From contig OX387605.1 in the NCBI GenBank assembly GCA_947568835.1, forward strand, positions 20,774,418 to 20,838,417: a DNA stretch of 64,000 bases. Reading direction: 5' to 3'. Numbering within the stretch: position 1 is the stretch's first letter; every line of letters begins with the position of its first letter. This stretch comes from Protonemura montana (lineage: Eukaryota > Arthropoda > Insecta > Plecoptera > Nemouridae). Below, piece by piece: positions 24,490 to 34,774 of the stretch. The translations under genes were made by a program, and so were the position numbers. The notes beneath the pieces are model-generated. The model was not told the DNA's origin. It did not search any database and saw nothing but the letters and a program-made list of their open reading frames with translations.

Positions 24490-24897
24490 TCAACACACTT
24501 AACTAAAACGCTCGGGCTAACAAACCACCCTACTCGAGTCGCTCTCAACACATAACTGACTTACGTAAAGTTGGGTTCGACCGGTAGGAAAACTAAAACT
24601 TCATTAAGTGTAAAATTCTGTTCGCGGAATCGGAATCACGAGGGAGAATTTTGGGGAAGTTCATCTCTGCACACCTGCAAAGTTCATCTCTTGTAGGATC
24701 CTAGTTTCATAGAATTACGCCGCGATTTTTTTCGCTGGAAAGATTGGATGGTCACTCACCTTTCCTCTCTATGAATGCAATACAAATTTAGCGTTTTCCG
24801 TTTAAATGGCACTATTTAGATCAATTAATGTTTAACTTGCCCTTTAAATGATAAAATAACAAAGCCTTTATAGAGTGTTTATTTTTTAAAGTTTGAA

Positions 24898-24956
24898 GAT
24901 TTCCAGGGGTGCAAGCGCACCCCCCTTGCACCCCCTTCCAGACGCCCATGGCAGCA
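24898..24956 (+). repeat. Copy of a short C-rich repeat end
   Basis: TTCCAGGGGTGCAAGCGCAC followed by a C-rich stretch and GACGCCCATGGCA. The same motif ends the two larger repeat copies at about 32639-32692 and 45437-45488, so it is probably the terminus of an interspersed element. Only the last 60 bp or so is present here. Confidence 0.75.
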
Positions 24957-26437
24957 AGTGTTATCGTGTGGCACCTGACGTTACCACGTGTTGCCGGCTC
25001 GTTTGCTCAGCAGACAGTTTAACAGTAAGGCTCTGACTCTGCAGAACTATACTATCATATGAATCTACTTTATGAATATACTTCAATATAAGAGCCGATT
25101 TTTCAGTGTTCCGTTACAAACCTAACAGTCGTTTAAATTGTGTGTGTGTTTTTTTTTGGCAACGGCCAATAAGAAAACGTGGTAAGACACCATTACAACT
25201 ATTTCTGGATTTTTTTCTGCCGATTCCAAGGGCGGTAAAACTTACGCATACCTCAAATCGCTTGTGCTTAGATTTGTGGATTGGCGGTAAAAGAAGCTAC
25301 ATATTATTACACCACAATAATCAGTTCGCTCGCTCGCTGCCTTTGAGGGCATACCGATGCACGTGCGCTTTAATTTTTAAATACAAATTAATTTTTAGCT
25401 AAACTGATATATCTACTACCATTTCTGAGCTTTCAAACAGTATTTTCATAATTATTACGAGTTCTAGTCATAAAAAAGGGTGGTAATGCCCTTATACCAT
25501 CATGCACTATGAGTACTGCATGGTCTAGTACGAGGGTTGAAAGTTGTTTTAAAAAATGAAGCATTATAAGAATTATTTTGATCTTTGTGACTGAGATGTA
25601 TCACCCAATGGGACTGTCAGTGACCAGGTGCTAAAGCCACAATTGATAAAACCAAATGAACAGAAATTCATTTTGACGACGGTTCATTTTTGGATGGCAG
25701 TGAATTTAAAGGTGACTTTTGATGATGAAACAATGTAATTTTGCTATAAATAAAAGATAAATGGGTGGCAGACCTCAGTGAATTAAGAACTTCAGGGCAA
25801 ACTAGTGTAATTGAGCACTTTAATCGCGCAATGATAACGACGTAGCGTCCAGAAGAAGACCCGTCGTTATTTTATTTTGTTTATTTATGTCTATAAGAGT
25901 TTTATATTATATTCATATTGATTTTAAATTATTGTATCTAATGTTTTTCCGTCATTAGTGATTTTTGAAGCATATCTTATCTTTTCGCACTGAATAAGGT
26001 AAACACGCTTGCTACATGGTAGTATTGTATTACCACCCCATAGGGATGGGAGAGTTGGTGATAAAAATTAGGTAGGTACACGTATAATAGTGTTTGCCAT
26101 CCAATAAGCATTAAACCCATCAACTTTAGAAAGATAAAAATAAACAAGAGTTAAAAGTTTGATAACGGTTTGTTTGTCAACCTTTGACAAAACTGTGAAT
26201 CTAATTTCTTTCCTTTATAACATTTACTTGGGAGTGCATATACAACTTTGGGAAACATTTCTTCCAGCGGGCAGTTTTAATATGTCCAACTTAATTTATG
26301 AGACTCATACCCATGGTTACACCTAATCAGATACTTCTGTTTTTATCTTAACCTGCTTATAACTGGCATTTAGCATTATGAAAACGGTGAGAATAGAAAT
26401 GGAGAAGTTCGGCTGAAATTTAGGTATTTTTCAGGAA
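24957..26437. other. Non-coding AT-rich stretch
   Basis: No exon with paired splice signals, no RNA gene and no repeat shared with other parts of the window were seen. An open frame at 25106-25402 shows no coding character. Confidence 0.45.
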
Positions 26438-26439
26438 GG

Positions 26440-26690
26440 CTTCCAGGAAGGTGCAACTCGAACAGCATGATTCCTCCACAAATCCATGCAGTCGAGTGTT
26501 TGATAAGCAAGGCTAATGAAGTTGCTGTACTAACTTTCATTCCTCCAACCCCTCTCCCGAACATAGCTGATCATGTGTGTGATGGTCACACATCCAATAC
26601 CTGACCCAGCGCAGTGTTGCTTAACGTCAGTGATCTCACGGGAACCGGTGTTTCCAGCACGCCAAACCGTTCGGTGTGACGATTCGAAAA
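26440..26690 (-). mobile_element. 5S-derived SINE, head and first half of body
   Basis: Minus-strand copy containing the body from ACAAATCCATGCAGTCGAG through CTCTCCCGAACA, then the head complement (CCAATACCTGACCCAGCGCA, GGGAACCGGTGTTTCCAGCA). The tail half is missing. The head passes without a break into repeat block X, so the SINE head and block X were copied together elsewhere. Confidence 0.85.
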
Positions 26691-28371
26691 GGGCTCGTAA
26701 GCAATTGGACCCGCTGGCGCTGTGTGACTTTATTTGGTCAAGAACACTCACATCTAACAAATAGTAACATAGTTAAAATGAATCTAATTAAAAATCCGCA
26801 ATTAAAGTACGAGTATTTGCAGTTCTTTAGCATCTGCATGCCAGGAAAACATTTGGTCTGCGATAGCAGCCGTGGACGCCATTGCTGTTATCACCTCAAT
26901 CCACTTCGAAAACCGGTCAGCCAATGGGAGCCGATCTTCAGTCGATCGATTGTACGAGGCGGGGTCGATCGAGCACGTGTTGTGACGTCACTTGCACAGC
27001 GATGCAGTAGGTTTCAGGCGATACTCTTCTGTCGTCTACTCGCCTGGTACGAAGAGACAAATTTTCGCCTCGTTTTAGACGATTATTTCAGTTGAAACTT
27101 GTCATGGTTGGATTAACCGTCCGTATAGGCAGTCCCGTGGCACTCACGCGTACCGCGAGTTGCTTCGAAATTTTCACAGGCAAACTAAATTTCCTAACAA
27201 CGTCATTCTTTCCCAGCAACTTGACACAATTTTATGAAATAAAGCTTTGAATTTCAGGCATAGGCAACGTCTCAAAATAGGACCGATCGGGAGATAAAAA
27301 TATGTGATATTCTGACTTTTGTTGCAAACCTTTACAAGATACGATATTTTCTGCGTTGTAGTGCGATCTTACCAGCGCACGCAATGGCAGTGACAACGGA
27401 CCGGAAGTTAATATGCCTAATATACCTTAGAGCCTTTACCATCAGCGAACTAAGGATCCGCATTTAAAATATTATGATGGCTGTGGATGGTACGCACGGT
27501 ACCCACGTGTCGTGGCTCAATCTTGCTTGGCTATGGGAGGGGTACCCGTCACATAGAGATCACTCAGGCACTGCATATTTAAACCCAAATTGCATTTTTA
27601 TTGCATAACAAATAGCAACATTACACTTACGACAAGCCTGATAATAACGAGCGTGCACACAACAATAACAAGCTTAGTTCATCCGCACACTGTCCATATT
27701 CTATCCTCTTATCACAACAGATTGCTCCTACCAAAGTGATCACATGCCAATATAAAAATATCTGTCTCTTCACACGTATCTCTGTAACACACGGGTGTAA
27801 GGGTTTAACTGCACTTATCAGCAATTTAGTCAGAGAACCCTAGCTCGGTCTTGACTCCCAAAGTAGACTGTGTGTTGACGGACCAGTAGATCGCCAGAGG
27901 AACCTTGCTCGGTCTTAGCTCTCGGTCCCAGAGGCCTAGGCTACCGCATAGCCTAGCTCTCGACTCCAAATCTAGACTGTCACTCCCCAAAGGACAGTGC
28001 CAGTGGCCTAAATAAACCTGTCCGAGCCACGTTCGACATGTGCGTTTTAGGCCACTGGCTAGCTTACCTCCTAGTTATTTCGCCTTGGTCAGCAAGATCA
28101 AAGTCTACAGTTTATCATTACTGCTATTGCACGCTCGGTTAAAAGTGTGCTTGTCATTACTTATACAATTTAAAAATGCTTATTCAAAAATACCAAAAAG
28201 CAAAGGAAATGAGAAGGCACTATGACGCAAACCTCGTGACGCGCCACAATATCAACCGAGCAATTTTATAAACAAAACCGAGTATGCCCACTCAAAAATA
28301 TTATTTTGAGAGGTCAAGCAATTCTCAAAAAGAACTGCTCCAGTCGCTCGTTTCATACCTGTTTTACTAGA
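26567..28371 (+). repeat. Repeat block X, copy 1 (about 1.8 kb)
   Basis: Collinear with copy 2 at about 29549-31355, with only scattered substitutions and small indels visible by eye. It starts in the SINE head (CTGATCATGTGTGTGATGG). It includes a 13-bp perfect inverted repeat at 28000-28012 and 28046-28058, and AT-rich TATTTAAAC-like boxes. No reverse transcriptase, transposase or gag domain is recognisable in any frame. It could be a non-autonomous element or the untranslated part of a retroelement. Confidence 0.85.
28000..28058. repeat. Perfect 13-bp inverted repeat in block X copy 1
   Basis: CCAGTGGCCTAAA at 28000-28012 pairs perfectly with TTTAGGCCACTGG at 28046-28058, leaving a 33-nt loop. 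Copy 2 keeps the right arm but has a change (CCTATATAAACC) at the inner end of the left arm, which creates a TATATAAA box. Confidence 0.85.
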
Positions 28372-28499
28372 TCCTGTGATTGGACCAGCATCGGACTGGC
28401 TCCAAAAGGCCCCGGCGGCAATGAGACTTTTGGGGCCCCGCAAAGCCCATGCCTTGCGGGAGGGGGGGGAGGGGGGGGGGGTCCGCCAAGCAGGAAAGA

Positions 28500-29200
28500 A
28501 ATGTATATGCAATGTGGTGTATAGGTTAACTAAGGGTTGTATACACATAAACTGGTAGCAGCGCTCAAGTCCGGCGTTAGAGAATGGAGATTGTACAGAT
28601 ACAATGATCGATCAATGGCCAATTTGAAATTAATTTAACCAAAATTATACACCTGTGACGTATCGACTTGAGATACAGTTGTGTCGTGTACGCACAGTGT
28701 AGGGTTTAGACGCCCGAAGCAAAACCCAAATTATGTGCCCCGAAAAAAACTCAGGCAGCACCTCACACGCCAAAATTAAATGAAAAAATTTGTCGACAAG
28801 AGTCAACACGTCGACGATTCATAAAATTGAATAGAAGATTTACAACCAGGCTACAGGACTCTACGAAATCGTAGAAACACAATACACGATATTAACACGA
28901 TATTACAACACAATATTAATTGCCTTTGGAATTACTGAAAATAAAGCCTTTTTGTAATCGTCTATCTACTTCTCAGAAAAATGCTTGTGCTAGGGCAAAA
29001 AAATACTGGTGCATTTCTTTGTCTGGAATACGATACATTTTCTGGCCACTGCAGAGGTTATTTTTGGCGTACGCTCACGTTAGCCCCGCGTACCCACTTT
29101 TTCTTGCGATAGTGTAAATCGATCATTCATTTCCGGAAAGGTTGCGGAAAGGGTTCGTATCCCGCTTGGTGCACTATTTTTAACTAAGAATCAATCACCC
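28500..29200 (+). repeat. Repeat block Y, copy 2
   Basis: About 0.7 kb matching 42545-43240 almost base for base. It starts near TGTATA, includes AACTGGTAGCAGCG (reminiscent of a retroelement primer-binding site, TGGTAGCAG), an AATAAAGCC polyadenylation-like box and a GGGTTCGTATCCCGC B-box-like motif at its end. A third partial copy lies at 33845-34150. LTR-retroelement origin is possible but unproven. Confidence 0.75.
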
Positions 29201-29548
29201 ACCAAGATTGTTAAAGTATTGTCATGCAACTCTCGCCGGTCTTCGTAGCGTCCATTCGGCGGCGAGTGAAGATCGCTCTCGTGCTCAGCGCCAGGGTGCA
29301 GAGGGTCGCTGGTTCGAAGCAGGTAAGTCACATGTGTGTAAAACTGCTGGATATGTATTAATCTTTACAGAGAAAACTAACATCTCTTCTCGATGGTGTA
29401 CCGTGATCCCCGCCAGCTGTTATTCTAGTATATGTTATTTCCCTTGGTATAGCAACGCGTCTCAGTGGCCGTGAGGTACGGCCACTTCTTCATGGGGACA
29501 TTGCTTCAATGTCTCGAGTTCGAATCCTGCCCGATTCGATCATGTGTA
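29200..29548 (+). repeat. Repeat block Z, copy 2, with tRNA-like segment
   Basis: About 350 bp that is nearly identical to 43242-43592. It ends in a tRNA-like segment at about 29460-29530 with an A-box-like CAGTGGCCGTGAGG and a B box GAGTTCGAATCC, directly before the 5S-like head. Z therefore contains a tRNA-related promoter piece next to a 5S-related one. Confidence 0.75.
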
Positions 29549-31355
29549 TAACTGATCATGTGTATGATGGTCACCCATCCAATACCTGACCCAGCGCATT
29601 GTTGCTTAACGTCGGTGATCTCACGAGAACCGGTGTTTCCAGCACGCCAAACCGTTCGTTGTGACGATTCGAGAAGGGCTAATAAGCAATTGGACCCGCT
29701 GTGTGACTTGATTTGGTCAAGAACACTCACATCTAACAAATACTAACATAGTTAAAATTAATCTAATTAAACATCCGCAATTAAAGTACGAGAATTTGCA
29801 GTTCTTTAGCATCTGCATGCCAGGAAAACATTTGGTCTGTGATAGCAGCCGTGGACGCCATTGCTGTTATCACCTCGATCCACTTTGAAAACCGGTCAGC
29901 CAATGGGAGCCGAGCTTCAGTCGATCGATTGTACGAGGCGGGGTCGATCGAGCACGTGTTGTGACGTCACTTGAACAGCGATGCAGTAGGTTTCAGGCGA
30001 TACTCTTCTGTCGTCTACTCGCCTGGTACGAAGAGACAAATTTTCGCCTCGTTTTAGACGATTATTTCAGTTGAAATGTCATAGTTGGATTAACCGTACG
30101 TATAGGCAGTCCCGTAGCACTCACGCGTACCACGAGTTGCTTCAAAGTTTTCACAGGCAAACTAAATTTCCTAACAACGTCATTCTTTCCCAGCTACTTG
30201 ACACAATTTTATGAAATAAAGCTTTGAATTTCAGGCATAGGCAACGTCTCAAAATAGGACCGATCGGGAGATAAAAATATGTGATATTCTGTCTTTTGTT
30301 GCAAAACTTGTTGCAAACCTTTACAAGATACGATATTTTCTGCGTTGTAGTGCGATCTTACCAGCGCACGCAATGGCAGTGACAACGGACCGGAAGTTAA
30401 TATGCCTAATAAACCTTAGAGCCTTTACCATCAGCGAACTAAGGATCCGTATTTAAAATATGATGGCTGTGGATGGTACGCACGGTACCCACGTGTCGTG
30501 GCTCAATCTTGCTTGGCTATGGGAGAGGTACCCGTCACATAGAGATAACTCAGGCACTGCATATTTAAACCTAAATTTCATTTTTATTGCATAACAAATA
30601 GCAACATTACACTTACGACAAGCCTGACAATAACGAGCGTGCACACAACAATAACAAGCTTAGTTCATCCGCACACTGTCCATATTCTCTCCTCTTATCA
30701 CAACAGATTGCTCCTACCAAAGTGATCACATGCCAATATAAAAATATCTGTCTCTTCATACGTATCTCTGTAAAACACGGGTGTAAGGGTTTAACTGCAC
30801 TTATCAGCAATTTAGTCAGAGAACCCTAGCTCGGTCTTGACTCCCAAAGTAGACTGTGTTTCGAAGGACCAGTAGATTGCCAGAGGAACCTTGCTCGGTC
30901 TTAGCTCTCGGTCCCAGAGGCCTAGGCTACCGCATAGCCTAGCTCTCGACTCCAAATCTAGACTGTCACTCTTCAAAGGACAGTGCCAGTGGCCTATATA
31001 AACCTGACCGAGCCACGTTCGACATGTGCGTTTTAGGCCACTGGATAGCTTACCTCCTAGTTATTTCGACTTGGTCAGCAAGATCAAAGTCTACAGTTTA
31101 TCATTACTGCTATTGCACGCTCGGTTAAAAGTGTGCTTGTCATTACTTATACAACTTAAAAATGCTTATTCAAAAATACCAAAAAGCAAAGGAAATGAGA
31201 AGGCAACTTGACGCAAACCTCGTGACGCGCCACAATATCAACCGAGCAATGTCATACACAAAACCGAGTAAGCCCACCCAAAAATCTTATTTTGAGAGGT
31301 CAAGCAATTCTCAAAAAGAACTGCTCCAGTCGCTCGTTTCACACCTGTCTTACTG
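29549..31355 (+). repeat. Repeat block X, copy 2
   Basis: Collinear with copy 1 (26567-28371) and, up to 30361, with copy 3 (43592-44411). Begins with the 5S-head complement at 29549-29666. No intact coding domain. A weak 87-codon frame starts at 31162, but the matching copy 1 frame is not conserved, so it is not called. Confidence 0.85.
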
Positions 31356-31629
31356 GAACCGGAGTTTGGACCGAAATGACCGGTCAGAGAACACTTGCTT
31401 GGCGGCCCATTCACACACTGCCTAATCTTGTTGTGTCGTTTCTTCTTGGCGAGCCAGAACTGGTTTCTTGCGTATAAATTTAAATGCAGATATTTTTCTT
31501 GTCTCGCGTAAAGACGCTCCCAATCCCTTGTGCGCGGATGCTTTATTTTCATGACCCGTGAAATCCTTGCTCTCCCGACAAGTCCTTGCTCACATCGCAG
31601 GAACCAGCGATGTGTATCATAAGAGCAGA

Positions 31630-32013
31630 TTGATTGATTGATTGGTGACGTTTAACGACGCACTGTTTTGACAACGGACAATGTGGCACTGGTCTAATAG
31701 TGCCGGTAAATGAGTGAGTGGTGATGAGAATGATGATTTACCTTCCTAATTAAGAAGGGAGGAGGGGAAACCCGGTGCACGTGGCCAACTACTGAGGACG
31801 AGCACCAATGGGACCACTGGCTTAATTAACATTGACAGCTTAAATTGACAGCAATTGACAGCACTTAAAGGACGATACAACTCGAACCACAGGATTCCTC
31901 CACAAATCCATGCTGCCGAGAGGTTGATAAGCAAGGCGAGTTAAGTTGCTGAACTAACTTTCAACCCTCTCACCTCTCTCCCGAACAGAACTGGTCATGT
32001 GTATGATGGTCAC
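31630..32013 (-). mobile_element. 5S-derived SINE, head truncated
   Basis: Minus-strand copy with an intact tail (TGATTGATTGATTGG, GTTTAACGACGCACTG), the GTGGCACTGGTCTAATAGTG block, GGGAAACCCGGTGC and the CTCTCCCGAACAG block. It stops after GGTCACCCAT, so about 80 bp of the 5S head is missing. A near-identical, identically truncated copy lies at 44421-44812, so the truncation predates duplication of the larger block. Confidence 0.88.
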
Positions 32014-32692
32014 CCATATTTCAACCATGTGAAATGACCATGTGAAATGATTTAAAGCATATATTTAAATGGCAAATGGGGTTGGATTGTTTCGCTCACT
32101 ACGCTCATCAAACACATAACATTTCAATGTTTTAATGTCGAAGTTGATACGGGAAAAATAACTTAAATAACCACAATTTAAATGTCAAATTAAGTTGCAG
32201 AAGACATTTTGCATTACATGCATGCTCCCTTATGATATCAGCCAACAGAGGCGCCGGAGCAGCGATCATATTTCAGAGATTAGCCAGATCAGTGAACTCC
32301 AGTCTGCTAGAGCTTCTCTTGCAGTCCTAGAATATCTAACACGGAGAGAGATATTGCTGCTTTTTTGACTGCCGAGTTAAATTTTAACCCGTGGACTTGT
32401 TTCGCGGCGACCAGCACCACAGCGAAATGAGTAATTCGGCTCTGGATGGGCGCGGAGTTTCGTGTCTGCAAGATAGCCGTCAAAAGCAAGGTGTGAGCTT
32501 ACCGATTCTTTTGAAATAAGGAACCTGGACCGATACTTTGTTCGCTGCCAGCAAAAATTAAAAATGTATTGCGTTGCGTGGAGCGAAACAAGCACCCTGT
32601 TACGGAATGTCCTACACAGAGGTGACGGCGAATGTTATTTCCAGGGGTTGCAAGCGCACTCCCTTGCACCCCCCCTCCGGACGCCCATGGCA
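32014..32692 (+). repeat. Repeat block W, copy 2
   Basis: Matches 44813-45488 along its length (TTTAAATGGCAAATGGGGTTG-type start, GCGCCGGAGCAGCGATCATA, CGGCGACCAGCAC, and the C-rich end). The only open frames are short. It forms the right end of the larger block that starts at 28500. Confidence 0.8.
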
Positions 32693-33844
32693 CACTCCCG
32701 TTATACAGCGATTTGATCGGGATTGATCATATCCTAAACAAACTGGCAAGGGAAGATTCTGCCACATTTCAAACGGGATCACACAACTTCAATAACTAAA
32801 CAATAATAAACACATTGGGAGAATGCAAAAAAAAGACCTCAAGAAAGTGTGTCCTCGGTGTCTTTCCAATTTCTTCTGGTGCTTATTTCCTTGACAACTT
32901 TCAGTAACATGATTAGAGAGAAAATCAAGTAATTAATTAATTAATTGACAGCTATCCATTTACATGGTTGACCATTAAAACGTCTTTGATTAAGACCTAG
33001 CGTACTAATCTATATTATAAAATACAATTTCTTATTAAAGTATCAATCATATTTTGGTATGATTATAGTTTATGATTATGATTTTAGTAATTATGGATTG
33101 TTGAGTCTAGGATTGAGAGCGAGATGAAAAAGTCAGTGAAAAACGCGGGTATTCCTGCCCGAGCACTGCAAGAATTATAGCCCACCTGGAGGATACTTCA
33201 TTGATTGAAATACTTAATTGATTTATGAATTGATTTCCTGTTTGTGCTTTAGTTACCAGCAACTACCCTCGCCCTATGGTGACTCCACGCATGGTGACTC
33301 CACTGGTTTCTCAAATTAATTGTTGAAATGTGATGTCAATGGTTGGGGGGGTCCCCTAATTCCACGTTTGACGAAAAATAACACCAATTAAGCCAATTTA
33401 TTTTTTAGATAAAATAATAACTGCCATGATTTACAAAATTAAGTCGGAAACTTGTTAATGAACAGAGAAATAAAACACATATGGGTTCCAAATTTTCAAA
33501 ACCACTTCATTTTTATGTATTTCACTTTTCTCAGAAACATCCAATGACGTGTCCTGTTTCATTTTTATTTATATTTGTACATTTCATTGTCCCGTTTCCC
33601 ATGCCCACGACCTACAAAGTGTAAACAATTTCCGTGTGCTTAAAATGGCTGACAGAAATGATCGTTGTAGTGAGAATACTGTCAGCTAATTTCTTTAAAA
33701 CAATGGTTCCAGCTTAATGCTTGCTGGTAATCTAGTTTACCATGGGGCCGTCCTTTGCCATTCAAGTGTATGTCTGTCGTCGTAACTCGATAACAGGTTG
33801 AATATGTTACTTCTCTACCACATGTATTAAACAATACATTAGAC
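32693..33844. other. Non-coding stretch within the repeat region
   Basis: No exon, RNA gene or within-window repeat was seen, apart from a short (TAAT)n tract near 32935. Confidence 0.45.
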
Positions 33845-34150
33845 AGATTTACAACCAGGCTACAGGACTCTACGAAATCGTAGAAACACGATACACGATA
33901 TTAACAAGATATTACAACACAATATTAATTGCCTTTGGAATTACTGAAAATAAAGCCTTTTTGAAATCGTCTATCTACTTCTCAGAAAAATGCTTGTGCT
34001 AGGGCAAAAACATACTGGTGCAATTCTTTGTCTGGAATACGTCACATTTTCTGCCCACTGCAGAGGTTATTTTTGGCGTAAGCTCACGTTAGCCCCGCGT
34101 ACCCACTTTTTCTTGCGATAGTGTAAATCGTTCATTCATTCCCGGAAAGG
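33845..34150 (+). repeat. Partial third copy of repeat block Y
   Basis: Matches 28834-29138 and 42885-43180 (ACAACCAGGCTACAGGACTC through TTGCGATAGTGTAAATCG). Similarity stops at CCGGAAAGG and resumes near 36874 with GGGTTCGTATCCCGCTTGG, so about 2.7 kb, including the palindrome, now separates the two halves of what is contiguous in the other copies. Confidence 0.8.
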
Positions 34151-34774
34151 TTTGCTCTTCTCTGCTCTTATATTCAAAGAGCACGTGTTATTTTTACGTG
34201 TTAGTGAAAAATTTATTTGTAAGTGGAAATCTGCGATAACGTACCTACGTATTTTCATAGGATCTTATCATTCTGAAAATAATAAGCCAACACCCGAAAC
34301 TCGAAGTGTTGTAGGAGTACAGCTAATTTGATGACAACGCAAAGCGATCGAACTATCTAGGCTCGACGCAGCGCCAACAAAGCACTGCTACACTCGAAAG
34401 AGTGGATATTTTTTCAATGTTAATTCAATGACAAATTCGCTGTAATTTTAGCCGTTTTTTTCTGGAACTGTTCTGTTTCAAGATACTGATACACACATAC
34501 CGACACAACAGCTGTTCGAAACATCACTCTAAAACACATTCTGTAGCCAGCTCAGACTTCAAATTTGAGTTTAGGCTTGCTCAGGGTCATCATTCAGGCA
34601 ACAATCTGTAGACAGCAAAGCACGAGTAAATCCGCCAGACCCGTGTAGCTGACAAATAAAAATCTTAATTTCCCCGTAGAAACGCCAATAATTATTGTTG
34701 CTAATGTGAAATAAGCGCGAAATACTGGCTAGATGTGATTTCTTTATATCTTGTTTTATTTGCTTCCTGCAAAA

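Noticed and set aside
26530-26760. Similar 65-77 codon open frames repeated at 26.5, 29.5 and 43.5 kb
   Set aside because: They are translations of the 5S-SINE head plus the start of block X, so the similarity is repeat DNA and not a gene family.
27627-27824. 65-codon frame repeated at 30613-30810
   Set aside because: Similar only because block X is duplicated; substitutions show no preference for silent positions and no domain is recognised.
28460-28482. Possible G-quadruplex or regulatory G-rich run
   Set aside because: Just a long G tract with one A interruption inside repeat DNA; homopolymer length is unreliable and no context supports a role.
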